A stretch of DNA of 64,000 nucleotides from Papaver somniferum (taxonomy: Eukaryota; Streptophyta; Magnoliopsida; Ranunculales; Papaveraceae). The notes under the pieces were generated by a model. It did not search any database. It worked only from the letters and a program-made list of their open reading frames with translations, and had not been told where the DNA came from. The stretch spans positions 63,737,911-63,801,910 of the forward strand of contig NC_039360.1 of assembly GCF_003573695.1 (NCBI RefSeq), in the 5' to 3' direction. This document shows positions 44,635-56,801 of the stretch, piece after piece. A program made the translations under genes and the position numbers. Numbering within the stretch: position 1 is the first letter of the stretch; the number at the start of each line of letters is the position of its first letter.

Positions 44635-46173
44635 TGATAGACGCATTTATGTGTCTATTTTGTTTTCAATGTTCTGTATTGTTAGACTCGATTAAATACT
44701 TATTGTGTTATTTTATGTTTTTGTAGATGTTTTTGGAAAAATAAGCTCTTGCGGCGAAATTGGCTCGAAAAGTGGTGTTTTACACCCTAGGATAGAGTAC
44801 TAAATACACCCCAGAAATGCGCCGGAGGAACCCAGAAAAAGTGTTGGAAACACCCAAAAAAATCACTAAAGGCACCCCAAGGGACATATGTTATTCGGAC
44901 TCCAGCAACGGATAAGGGGGTGACCAATGGATAAGGGGTGACCTTCTTCACAAATTCAAAAAAATATTTTGGCGGGAAAATATTTGCTCTTCACTGGAAG
45001 ATTTTCTCGATTGCATTTGGACGTGATTTTGTGCGATTCAATCGCTGAAACTTTGTGGAAAGATGTAATATATCATAACAGAGCTGGTATGGGTGATTGT
45101 TTCGACTGAATTTGGCTGGATAATCACGTGGAAGAAATCAGGGCAACACGGGTTTGAAAATGATATTCACGGATTTTCAGCAAGTTTGATGTGTGCTGCT
45201 CGTGTTTGGATGACACTTAGTCATTGAAGATGCGTGTAGAAGCTAAATAAGGGAGTATCAGAAGCTGTTTACGCGTGGAGAATCATTTCAGGGAAGAAAA
45301 TATTCGGAAAATATTTTCTTTTAACACCGAGTAATGGAGGATCATGGAGAGTTAATGAGCGTGATTTCTTGTAGCTGTTGGGTATAAATAGGTTCCCTGG
45401 GTGTCCTAGAAGGGGGGTCGAGAGTTTGGGGTCGAGAGGAGGTCCAGAGAAGCAGAAATCAAGAGTTGATGAAACTCTGTTTCTGCTGCTGCTGATGATG
45501 AAGAATACCAAGAACACGAAGAACAAACTTGCAAGGACAGTCGTTTATCAACAGTGTCTAAGATGCACAGCCGTGGGTCGCAGTGCAGTCTAAACAGCAG
45601 CAGCACTTGTGATTTATTGGTCATTCTGTGACGCTTTTTGTGCGTCGCAGATTACAGTTTTACACCATTTTCTCCTTTTCTCTCCATTGTAAACACCATT
45701 TGAGCTATAAAAATATATTTTGAGCGTGTTTTCATCATGACGAGCTAAAACCCAACACTGGGACGACGGAGGAGGCTGAATTTCATCCTTGGGGTAATTT
45801 ATTTTATTCTTTTTTATGACTTTTGCATTAATCTAAAATTGAAATATGATTTGAATTAATTGGTTGTTATTTAATTTGATGATGTATGCTTAGCTTAATT
45901 GTTTTGATACATCATGCTTAGGACTTACAATCAATGTTTTAAGAATCTATCTTGGCAAAATCAGAGTCTATGTTAATTTTATTGAGTTTTAATTGTCAAA
46001 GAATATATGAATGAACCTTGTGTAGTGAATTCAGCCAAATCCTTAGTCCCAGTACCTCTCACCCATTGTTAATATTTTTGTATATATATTTGTATTAAAT
46101 CTAAAAATTCCATTTCCTTCACAAGTCTGAAACGAATCCTATTTACTACAACCCCATCAAAAATCTGTAATCA
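44635..46173 (+). repeat. 3' LTR
   Basis: 1539 bp; TATA box at 45382-45392; ends aatca followed by the duplicated cacaa. Confidence 0.9.
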
Positions 46174-48243
46174 CACAACCTGTATTATTTCAATTGTATA
46201 AAATATAATGCGGAAAATAAATAACACAGACACCAGAAATTTCGTTAACGAGGAAACCGCAAATGCAGAAAAACCCCGGGACCTAGTCCAGATTGAATAC
46301 ACATTGTATTAAGCCGCTACAGACGCTAGCCTACTCCAAGCTAACTTCGGACTGGACTATAGTTGAACCCCAATCAGTCTCCCACCGATCCAAGGTACAG
46401 TGTACTCCTACGCCTATGATCCCAGCAGGATATTGTGCACTTGATTCCCTTAACTGATCTCACCCACAACCAAGAGTTGCTGCAACCCAAAATCGCAGAC
46501 TTGATAATAAACAAATCTGTCTCACACAGAAAAGTCTATCAAAGGATAAATCTGTCTCACACAGAAAAGTCTATCAAAGGATAAATTTGTCTCCCACAGA
46601 TAAACCCTAGGTTTTGTTATGTCTTAAGATATAAAATCAAGGTGAACATGAACCCATTGATAATTCGGTCTTATATTCCCGAAGAACAACATAGATTAAT
46701 CAATCACCTCTCTACAATCCTTCCTGACTACACAGGCGGTTTGTCGAGGAATCACAAACAGTGAGACGAAGATGTTTGTGACTTCTTTATCTTGCCTATC
46801 GGAGAACTCTCACGATCTCAATCCAATCAAATATTGTACTCGTACGATAGAAGATGCAAGATCAGATCACACAACTACGATAAAAGTAGTATCGGTCTGG
46901 CTTCATAATCCATATGAAGTCTTTAAGTCGTTAACCTGGTTTTAGAGAAGAAAACCAAAGGTTAAAGGATAATCGACTCTAGCGAGCGCACTATTATCAC
47001 ACAGACGTGTGGGGATTAGTTTTGCACAATACTAGATGTCTCCTTTATATAGCCTTCAAATCAGGATTTTTCCTTAGTTACAAAGCAATCCATATTCACC
47101 GTTAAATGAAAACCTGATTTAGATTCAAGCTAATATTTCTCAACCGTTAGATCGAAAACTTAGCTTGTCACACACACTTGGGTAGACGTTTACTGGGTTT
47201 GTGAAAACCATGCCCAAACTTGTACGTGTATGTTGGTTCAACATAGTAACCCAAAAGGTTAACCATATGAGCATTTCATATTAACCTAGTTCTTCTTCAC
47301 CATAACTAGTTCAATTGACTCAAATGAACTATTTAGAGAGTTGTTCAATTGCTATGAGATCTTATGTAACTACACAAGACACAATTGAGACAAAGATGAT
47401 TCGATTCGATTGAATCGGCTCATGAACTTTATAGCCACGGTTTGCATAAAACATTCCTTAGTAATTTAAGTTGCATGCTCAGAACACATCTTTAGATCAT
47501 AACCTCTTAAGCTCACAAACAAGTTCGCGGACTTAAGACAACCGGTAGAGTTTCCCAAACTCAGCAGAAAATCTCGGCAAAGAGACTTTCGCCAGTTCGC
47601 GGACTAGGTTCGCGGACTGGGTTCGCGGACTTGGAAAAGCCAATTCCTCCGGTTTCTCTCAATCAACAAAGTTCGAAAACTTCGGATTAAGGAATAGATG
47701 GTTATGTAATATAAACTCTCATTCTAATCATTGAGACATTCTCAGAGGACGTTATATAGCCGTTATTCACAGACCGTTTCGTGTCAGAGCAATTCTCAAA
47801 GTAATTGAAACTTTTCATGACTTTCGTCATTAGGTGAAGATAAACTTGATCAAAGCGAAACGCTTTAGCAACACATGATTTCGAGATATAGATAGGCGAG
47901 ATATACTCGGCTCGAAATATCAAATGTGTATGATCCAGTCTATATAGCATACGACTTCTGTCTCATAAGAAGTAGGAGATATAAGAGATAAACTTTTGAG
48001 TGATAGATAAGTTCAAGTCTCCACATACCTTTTTGTTGATGAAGTTCCAAGGTTTCTTGAGTAGATCTTCGTCGTTGTATGATGAATCTCCATGAAGTCC
48101 TTGAGCTCAACTACACTTTTCTATCCTAGTCCGAGACTTAGCTATGTAGGCTAGAAATCAAGACTTATAGTTTTGATCACTAACATTGACAAACATGCTT
48201 GAGATAGCAACGCATGCGAGGTCGACCGAGATATGCTCTAACA
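46174..48243 (-). repeat. 5' LTR of SIRE element, second piece
   Basis: It continues the LTR begun at 38956 and ends tgctctaaca at 48243. The inverted TATA box is at 47041-47052. Blocks with gttcgcgga at 47520-47640 place it in the subfamily of 2196-10752. Confidence 0.9.
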
Positions 48244-48827
48244 AGTACCACAAATAGTGGTAACCGATCTTGGTACTTAGTTAGCCATTTTATGGAAACT
48301 AGTGTAACCGATCCTAGTAGACACTTGGAGGTAGAACCGAACTTGTGTTTGGTAGAACCGTTAAACCCATGAATGGTGATTGAATGTTTTTGATCAATCA
48401 CATAGTTCTTGGAAATCAGATGAACCAATTCTAAACTCGTTTGGAAGTGTGGCAAATCGGTTCCAAGATTGTAAATATGAAAAAGGATTTACAAAGTAAA
48501 GATATCGACATACTTTGAACATGTGCAGTAATTCTTATCTATTATTGTTCAAAGATATTCCTTAATAACTAAAGGAGAATCCCGGATCGAAATAAATTGA
48601 GAATCTTTTAATTAAGGTTTTTAGTTTTATATGCTTTTAAATTTCAGCAATTAAATGCATATCTTTAGAAAACAAAAATTGGTAATGTGCATTTACTAAT
48701 TGGATATTTTCTATTGAGATTTCGGTCAATATTTGGACAGAGCATTTCCAGGAATTATGAAAACCGATTTTGTCTTTATTGCATATCTTTGAGAATATTC
48801 GGTTTTGGAAATTCCTTGGTGTCCAAA
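48244..48827 (+). repeat. family-D LTR, first piece
   Basis: It matches D LTR positions equivalent to 25140-26860 without the Mutator-like insert. It is interrupted by the Athila element at 48828 after ccaaa and resumes at 60504. Confidence 0.8.
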
Positions 48828-51470
48828 TGATAGGTGTCTAAAACACCTAATTTTATATCTAGTATTTATGCTTTCTTTGCTAAGTTTTCTTGTAAATTAT
48901 GTATCTTATGTTTGTTTTTGAGTATTTAGGTACTTTGGAGTCATTTGGAACAAAAGAAGAAGAACAAGGCAAAAAGATGCAAATGTTGTTGGAGACAAAC
49001 TATTTCTCATTATTTGCTTTTATTTCTTAATTTTTGTCTGAAAAGCATGGCGGCTTTAGTGATGCAAATTTATGTCTGAAAAGCACGACTGCTTTAGTGA
49101 TGAAGAGAAATTGTAGAGAAGAAGTGGATATGAGAAGTAAGAGACGGTTGCTGTTAGTGGAAGAATTCAAGAGAAGAAAAGAACGTTCATTTGGAGCAAG
49201 CAGGCGGAATCGTCATTTCATTGACGTTGAGAGCCCATCCGCAGATAAGCGCGACCAGCTGTAGTCCCTGTAGAAGTGTTAAAAGCAGACACACATTTGA
49301 TCGAGGCTGCTATGCAAAGCAATTAGGATATCAGAAAAGGGGCTGCCAACCTAGGCTAACCTTTATCTAAACAATGGGGGCGTCAACATCTGTTCCCTTT
49401 ATTCAGACACTATTTTGGTCGAGGGAGGAAAGTTAGGGTTCATTTTCCCTTTTTTTTCTTCTTATCCTTTGTTGCCCATTGATTTAAGAATTTGAGTGAG
49501 GGCTAGAGAAATTGAAGCTGCAATTCAGAGAAGACGATGGAGAAATTCAGGGCGAGATGGGTTTGAGAGGATTTAGAGTACGAGAAAGAGTTGGTCTCTG
49601 TGATTGTTCGATTGAGGAGATTCAAGGGTTTTTGAGATCGAAATTGAGAGAAGAAGAGACTGTATCTGAGATGGTGAAAATGGTGGTGCTCTTACTATGA
49701 ATTGATCATGAATCAGAGGAAGGTGTTGCTCAAGATTTTGGGAGAGATCTGAAATGGAAGAATCGAAAATGGGTTCTGAATCTGGTGGGTTTTAGTCGAA
49801 TTCGCAATTGGTTCTAGTTGGAAGTAGCACAGAGAAGTTAGGGTTTTGAATTTGCGGTGGAAGCTGGAACTCGAATTTCAGTTGAGAGTGGGATTAAGAA
49901 GTTGTTGCTGTTGGAGTTTTTGTGGTTGGATATGGTGGAGAACTCACATCTAGGGTTTGATGAAGAACATGGAAGAACTAATGTTGAGATGTGAAATTAG
50001 GGTATTGCAGGTTGTGCTGCAGTGAGTTGGAATGTTGGTTGTCTAGCAGATGGAATTGAAATGGTGATCTGCAAGGAAGAGTTGTCGTCTTATTGTTATG
50101 GTGGAGTGAAGCTGAAGCTACAAAGTGCATGCTAGACTTATAAGCTGAGACAGTGTTGATATTGCAGTAGTGATGTGAAAGAAGATATTGTAGGTTCAGT
50201 GTTACATTGCAATTGTGTGTGATGGTTCTGCAATGGGTTTTGTTGATGTTGGCAGGGAATTGTTGGTGCTTGAAGTGGTCGGTCACAGTTGCAGACATGG
50301 TGAACTGTTAGGCGCAATACTGTTGTTTGTGACCATGAATGAATGGGTATGACTCAGCTGAAGTCATGGACATATGTTAATATTCACTGATTTTATGGAG
50401 TTGTATTACGTTGTTGTCAGATTGGTGGAAAAGAACTAACATATGGTGATGACTACAAGTTCAGATGGAGATTTTGATATGGAACTGAGGCTGCGGAATG
50501 GGTTCAACTGTAATTGTGGTTTTGATATGAGCTGCTACTGAGATGAAATTGCAGGCACCTTAGGAGTATGGTTCAATGAGTTGTGCAAGGAATTTTGGAG
50601 ATAGTGGTGATGTTTGCAGAGTTGAAAACTATTGGTGGTCCTAGGCTTGTGAAGCTTCAGGTGCAGAGGCGGTTATGAGTCTCAACTGGAGTGTAGGAGG
50701 TATTCGAGTAGCAGCTAGAGTTTAAGCTGTAGAATGGAAGACCAAGAACAACAAGAAATGGATGATGTGCTGCAGGGAGGGATGGAGATGTGCAAGTTAT
50801 GCAGAGACGATATTTAGCCTAAGAAGCAATGTTGCAATTGGCTTAGCTGTTGATGGTACTGAATTGTGCATGATAGTTCTTGAATGGTTGTAGCTCAAGT
50901 TGCAAGTGCAGAGATTGAAGGGAGGTGCAGGCTTGAGATAATTGCTGTGACAACTGCAATCGAGGCCATATGGTTTCAGGTAAACTAATGGTGGTGGTTG
51001 TGTGTGCTGCGGTGACCTAAGATGAAGCTTGGAAGTGTAGAGGTGATGCTGCAATGGTGTCGGTAACAATGCATTACAGGGAAGGTGGTGATGAGTTTAA
51101 TCTGGTGAATGTAAATGATAACAAGTGCAGCTGGAGTGGAGAGTGTCATTGCAGGTGGAAGAAATGAAGATGTTGCAAGATTTGCAGTGTGCAGGGCCAG
51201 CATGGCTGGGTGAGCTATGATGCACATTCATTGTGCAGTATAACTCAGGCCAGTGCAAATGGCTTATCCATGAGAACTCAATCAAGTCAGCCCAGTTAGC
51301 TCACCTATAGCTGACTAGGGTCTGACTCATGATCTGACCCGGTTTGACTCAGAGACTTTGACTGAGTTGACTCGGTTGACTTGACTTATTTGACCCAATT
51401 GACCGGTGACCGGGCGGACTTTTCCGGTCACCTAGGATAGTTTTCCAGCCAACTTCCGGCCATTTCCGGT
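48828..51470 (+). repeat. 5' LTR of Athila element, 3' third deleted
   Basis: It matches 56802-59460 closely. The match is lost after cttccggccatttccgg, where the 3' LTR continues for another ~1 kb including its TATA box. Short frames such as 49034-49264 recur at 57008-57238 as part of the LTR and are not genes. Confidence 0.85.
51344..51404 (+). promoter_or_regulatory. cluster of seven W-box cores in 5' LTR
   Basis: Seven TTGAC(C/T) motifs occur within 61 bp. TTGAC(C/T) is the binding core of plant WRKY factors. The cluster is repeated at 59321-59381 in the 3' LTR. Binding is inferred only. Confidence 0.5.
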
Positions 51471-52482
51471 GGAGATTTTGGAGGAGAAAAATGAGGATTC
51501 TCCTCAAACTTCTGAGGTACCTATTTCTAACTCTAAAACTCCGGTTTCTACTTATCTTCCTCCTATACCTTTTCCTCGTAGATTTGCAAATTCCAAGAAG
51601 ACGGAACTAGAAAATGAGATTTTAGACGTTCTCAAGAAGATCCATGTGAACATATCACTCATAGATGCAATCAAGCAAGTTCCAAAGTATGAAAAGGTGT
51701 TGAAGGACTTGTGCACCAATAAGCAAAGGCTCAAAGGTAATGAAGTGCTAAGTATGGGGGAGAATGCTTCGGCAATCTTACAACACAAACTCCCACTTAA
51801 GTGCAAGGATCCCGGTAGCTTTGACATTACCGTCACAATTGGTAACACCACATTTAACAAAGCTATGTTGGACTTAGGTGCATCCGTTAATGTTATGCCT
51901 GCATCTATGTATAACTCACTCGATCTTGGTCCTCTTAAAAAGGCTGGAATTGTATTGCAATTATCCGATCGCTCTAATGTTTACCCAATGGGTATTGTTG
52001 AGGATGTTCTTGTTCAGGTTAATCAACTAGTATTTCCAGCTGACTTTTGCGTGTTAGAGATGGATGAAGGTTCACCTGACTCATCTCTTCCATTGCTACT
52101 TGGGCGTCCCTTCATGAAAACGGCGAAAACCATTATTGATGTGGACAAGGGAACGCTAACTATGGAGTTTGATGGAGAAATAATATGTTTCAACATTTTC
52201 GAGACGATGAGATATCGTAGTGATGTCCACTCTTGTTTCTCCATTGATGTGATGGATACATTGGCGCAACAAATGTTTGAGTTGAATGGTGTTGATACTT
52301 TGGAAACCGTTCTCACTACACCCATTGATAATGGTTTGGAGTATGGTGATGAGATTAAAGAAACCATTGGTTCTCTTGACTCATTACCGGAAAAATTTGT
52401 AGTTAAGAATATTTCATATGCTTCTTTACCTTGCAATGATGAGAAACGTGTGCCTTCTATTGTTAAATCTCCAAAGTTATAA
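51469..52482 (+). pseudogene. pol: Athila gag C-terminus and aspartic protease
   Basis: The frame opens right after the LTR junction, so no genuine start codon exists. The first ~110 residues are the end of Gag and linker (PIPFPRRFANSKKTELENEI). The protease follows with MLDLGASVNVMPASMY near residue 135 (Asp present; DLGA instead of DTGA, as in other Athila proteases) and LPLLLGRPFMKTAKT as the C-terminal block. The frame ends at TAA 52480-52482, a single-base change from the usual Glu codon. The same frame continues into reverse transcriptase. Confidence 0.9.
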
Positions 52483-53629
52483 TTGAAACCTCTTCCAAGT
52501 CACTTAAAGTACTTGTACTTGGGTGATAACGAAGAATTACCTGTGATTGTTTCTAATGAGCTTAGTGAATTACAGGAGCAAAAACTTTTAAGGGTGCTAA
52601 GGACGTACAAGACGGCCATAGGATGGACAATTGCCGATATCAAGGGTATAAGCCCTGCCGTGTGTATGCACAAGATCCGATTGGAATACGATGCAAAGCC
52701 TACAAGGGAAGTGCAACGTCGTTTGAACCCTCCCATGATGGAAGTTGTGAAAAAGGAGATACTCAAGCTTTTGGACGTGGGTGTTATCTACCCCATATCT
52801 GATAGCAAGTGGGTGAGCCCGGTACAAGTGGTACCAAAGAAATCAGGTGTGACGGTGGTGGAGAATGATAAGAATGAACTTGTCCCAACTCGTGTGCAAA
52901 CCGGTTGGAGGGTTTGTATTGATTATAGAAAATTGAATGCCACCACTAGGAAGGATCACTTTCCATTACCTTTTATTGATCAAATGCTTGAACGTTTAGC
53001 TGGACATTCTTACTATTGCTTCCTTGATGGCTATTCAGGTTACAATCAGATTGTGATAGCGCCGGAGGATCAAGAGAAAACCACTTTCACTTGTCCTTTC
53101 GGTACTTTTGCTTATACAAGGATGCCTTTTGTCTTATGCAATGCTCCAGCTACCTTCCAAAGGTGTATGGTAAGTATCTTTTCAGAATATGTTGAAAACA
53201 TAATCGAAGTCTTCATGGATGACTTTAGTGTCTTTGGTGATTCATTTGACCTTTGGTTGCACAATTTATCATTAATCCTTGAACGATGTGTTGAAACAAA
53301 CCTTGTGCTGAATTGGGAGAAGTGCCATTTCATGGTAACTCATGGCATAGTTTTAGGCCATATAATATCTTCTAAACGCTTGGAAGTCGATAAATCAAAG
53401 ATAGACCTTATTCGTGCTCTAAAGCCTCCCATTACGGTGAGAGGGTACACTCATTTCTTGGTCATGCAGGTTTTTATCGTAGATTCATCAAGGACTTCTC
53501 CAAGATAGCATCACCACTGTGCAATTTATTGCAAAAAGATGTGGTTTTTAACTTTGATGATAAGTGTGTGGCGGCATTCAATCGTTTGAAAGAACTTTTG
53601 ATTTCATCCCCTATCATTAAACCACCGGA
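52483..53629 (+). pseudogene. pol: Athila reverse transcriptase
   Basis: The conserved order is visible: VYPISDSKWVSPVQVVPKK, GWRVCIDYRKLNATTRKD, FPLPFIDQMLERLAG, GYSGYNQI, PFGTFAYTRMPF, and the catalytic FMDD in EVFMDDFSVFGDSF near 53205-53230. GHIISSKRLEVDKSKID follows. The frame shifts near 53445, and the connection (HSFLGHAGFYRRFIKDFS equivalent) runs in another frame to about 53635. The catalytic Asp pair is intact. Phe in place of Tyr before MDD is common in this group. Confidence 0.9.
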
Positions 53630-55345
53630 TTGGAGCAAGCTTTTGAGCTCATGTGTGATGCAAGTGATTATGCGGTTGGTGCGGTGCTTGGGCAGCATGT
53701 GGGGAAGATACCTCATGCCATTTATTATGCTTCTAGGACACTCAATGAAGCCCAACAAAATTACACAACCACTGAAAAAGAGTTATTAGCTATTGTTTTT
53801 GCTTTAGAAAAGTTTCGCTCTTATTTAATTGGTAGAAAAGTTGTTTTCTTTTCTGATCATGCAGCACTTAGGTGCTTGCTAATGAAGAAAGAGGCGAAAC
53901 CGAGGCTCATACGATGGATTTTTCTCTTGCAAGAATCTGATATAGAGATCAAAGAAAAGAAAGGAATTGAGAACACCGTTGCGGATCACTTGAGCCGTCT
54001 TGCTGTGGACAAGGAAGCTATCCCATTGCGTGAAAGTTTCCCGGATGAGAAACTATTCTCAATTGCCTTTGGAGAACCATGGTACGCTGACATTGTTAAT
54101 TACTTAGTGTCTAAACCAATCCCAAAGAACTTGTCTCGTGCTGAGAGGGACAAACTTAAGAAGTTAGGAAACCAATACATATGGGATGATCCATACTTAT
54201 GGAAACATTGTAGTGACCAAGTAATAAGAAGGTGTGTTCCCGAATCAGAATTTAATTCTTTGTCTTTTTGCCACTCATATGCTTGTGGAGGACACTTTGG
54301 GAGCAAGAAATCCGCTCTCAAGGTACTAGAATGTCGTTTCTTTTGGCCAACTTTGTTTAAGGATGCACATGCATTTTGTATCACATGTGATAGGTGCCAA
54401 ATAACAGGCAATCTAGGTGCTCAAAATCAAATGGCACAAACTATTATTCAATTTGTTAAGGTTTTTGATGTATGGGGAATTGATTTTATGGACCCTTTTG
54501 TCAATTCTAGTGGGAATTATTATATCTTGCTTGTTATGGATTATGTCTCGAAATGGGTGGAAGCTAAGGCCACCCCAACTAATGATTCTAAAGTTGTTTC
54601 AGATTTTGTGCAAGCAAATATATTCGCAAGGTTTGGTATTCCAAGGGCTATAATTAGCGATGGAGGTTCGCACTTCAAAAACAGGTTCTTGCAAAACTTG
54701 TTAAGGAAGTACAATGTGTCGCATAGGATTGCAACACCCTACCATCCACAAATAAATGGACAAGCCGAGGTTTCTAACCGGGAGGTGAAATCCATTCTTG
54801 AGAAGACGGTTAATCCAACAAGGAAATATTGGAGTATGCGACTTAATGATGCTTTGTGAGCGTATAGAACCGCATACAAGACACCTATTGGGATGTCTCC
54901 CTTTAGGCTTGTGTATGGTAAACCTTGTCACTTACCCGTAGAAATTGAGCATAAGGCATTTTGGGCTATTAAGCAATGCAATATGGAGTTGGATGGTGCT
55001 GGAAGGCAAAGGAAGTTGCAACTCCAAGAGTTAGAGGAGATTCACAATGATGCAATTGAAAGTTCACGGATTTACAAGGAAAAGACTAAAGCATTTCATG
55101 ATAGTATGATTACAAAGAAACAATTTTGCATTAGGCAGAAAGTGCTTTTGTTTAATTCTCGTTTGTAATTATTTCCGGGTAAATTAAGCTCGCGTTGGAT
55201 TGGACCTGTAGTGGAAATTCGTAGTTTAGCTACAGGAAATGAGCTTAAAGTGAATGGGCACCGGCTGAAACCATATTATGAGAACTTCTCTTCGGAAGTC
55301 GTGGAAGGAGTTAACCTTGTGGAAGTACTCCCTCTGGAGGAGTGA
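53630..55345 (+). pseudogene. pol: Athila RNase H and integrase
   Basis: RNase H begins with [15 protein letters not shown] and [19 protein letters not shown], then [11 protein letters not shown] and [11 protein letters not shown]. Integrase follows with an HHCC zinc region ([15 protein letters not shown] ... CITCDRCQ). The core has Asp in WGIDFMDPF (Asp where Gly is usual after FM), Asp in [11 protein letters not shown] and Glu in [15 protein letters not shown] at 54857-54859 replaces a Trp codon and TAA at 55166-55168 replaces a Lys codon; both keep the frame. The end includes [15 protein letters not shown] and stops at TGA 55343-55345. Confidence 0.9.
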
Positions 55346-56121
55346 TTGGAGTTGCAAGTCGGGCTGACGACTTTAAACCAAGCGCTAAGTGGGAGGCAAC
55401 CCACCAGTTTTGTATCTTTATCTTTTTATTTTTAAGCATTTTATCTTTGTTTTTGCATATCATTTGCGGAATTTCCCACCTTGAACTTTACTTTGAATGA
55501 CTTAATTTACATTGAGGACAATGTAAAGTTTAAGTGTGGGGGAGCATTTATATGTTTGTATAGTTAGTTGATTTGATGCCTTTAGTGAAAAAATTAGAGA
55601 AAAAAAAACAAAAAAAAAAAAGAAAAACAAGAAAAACTTGCTTTATTAACTCCAAAGTCTAGCAACTTGTGCCTTACACTAATGGAAACATCGTGGTTGT
55701 AGGAGCTGAGGAACCCATTAGTAGAGTATATTCATATGAAAACGAACAAAATATAAAAATAAATAATATGTTAGTTGTCACCATATCTCGGAGTCGTCAC
55801 CATATCACGTTCTATTTTTATTTTTTCCATATTAATCTATTGTTTCTCTAAGTGAATTGATGGGGCATGAACATCGAATTGTTATCACTTCTAGGATGAA
55901 ATAGAGTGATTGAGTTACTAAAAAAAAGAAAAAAAAAAGAAGAGACCGACCAATTGACCAAAAGGAATAAATATGACACTTGGATAAAGCATTATGTGTG
56001 TGTTCTCCCTGTCTCCGTCGCCTAAGAAAGCGTGGAGTGCAGGATCCAAGGGAACTATCATGTAATCTGCTGACAAGAAATAATGTGCTTGGATCCACAA
56101 GATCTAATCATGATGTCTATG

Positions 56122-56153
<32 letters not shown>

Positions 56154-56801
56154 AAAATATTATTATTGTGTTGAATAAAATCAATCGATGGTTCCCTTCT
56201 ATATGCCAGTGAATTGATCTAAAATTAAGTTTGTCGACCGCTGGTTCCCTTGTATATGCCAGCTGTGTTGGTATTAGTATTCGGACCAGTAGCTCAATCC
56301 AATGGGGTTTTTAGGTTTGTTTTGGCAGTGACCTTCATACAAATATGGGAAACACCGTTCACCTTAGTCAACAGTTCGCCACCATCTACTTTATATATCC
56401 ATCTTCTTAATCTTTTCATGTGATTGTGGTTGATTAGATTCCAGTATTGTGGTTGTGTTCAACTTTCTGATAAAACTACATTACTAATTTATGAATGAAT
56501 TGGATTCGAAAGTGGGTACTTCCTCCTGTAATCATTGATAGTATTCCAAGTAAAAAATGTTTACTGTCATTCATATACTTTTCACATGTAGCTGGAATTT
56601 GGAGTAAAAGGTTTTGTAGGTACACCTCTTGTAAACCTTCACGAGACTATAACTCGTCCACTAGGGACACCTAGGGGTTCAAAGGCCTGTTATTCATGCT
56701 AAGAGTAATTGTATCCTCAGCGACACGGAGTTGTATGTATGTTTTATAATTATTTTGTTTGATTTGCTCGAGGACTAGCAAAGTCTAAGTGTGGGGGAAT
56801 T
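55346..56801 (+). other. 3' non-coding region of Athila element
   Basis: It contains the palindrome tgggaggcaaccca (55390-55403), which I recall as a conserved Athila motif. It also has the hairpin acattgaggacaatgt (55509-55524) with tract aagtgtgggggag, long A tracts (55600-55630, 56121-56140), gctcgaggactagcaaa (56766-56782), and the terminal polypurine tract gtgtgggggaattt before the 3' LTR. No envelope-like ORF is supported. Confidence 0.75.

Larger units (their letters stand above)
39254..46173 (+). mobile_element. non-autonomous Athila-related LTR element with one acidic ORF
   Basis: The element is 6920 bp. Both LTRs are 1539 bp (39254-40792, 44635-46173) with TGATAG...AATCA ends. A perfect cacaa duplication (39249-39253 and 46174-46178) flanks it. 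A tggcgccg primer site follows the 5' LTR and a polypurine stretch precedes the 3' LTR. One long ORF is present and no polymerase gene. The 3' region shares several sequence modules with the Athila element at 48828-60498. By eye the LTRs differ at roughly three dozen sites, so this is a fairly young insertion. Confidence 0.85.

Noticed and set aside
49034..49264. Basic 76-codon frame in the Athila LTR
   Set aside because: It recurs at 57008-57238 only because both lie in the LTR; no domain, and LTR sequence itself explains the match.
56121..56160. Long A tract as the tail of a LINE or processed transcript
   Set aside because: It sits inside the Athila 3' region, has no target duplication around it, and similar A tracts lie at 55600-55630 and 43930.
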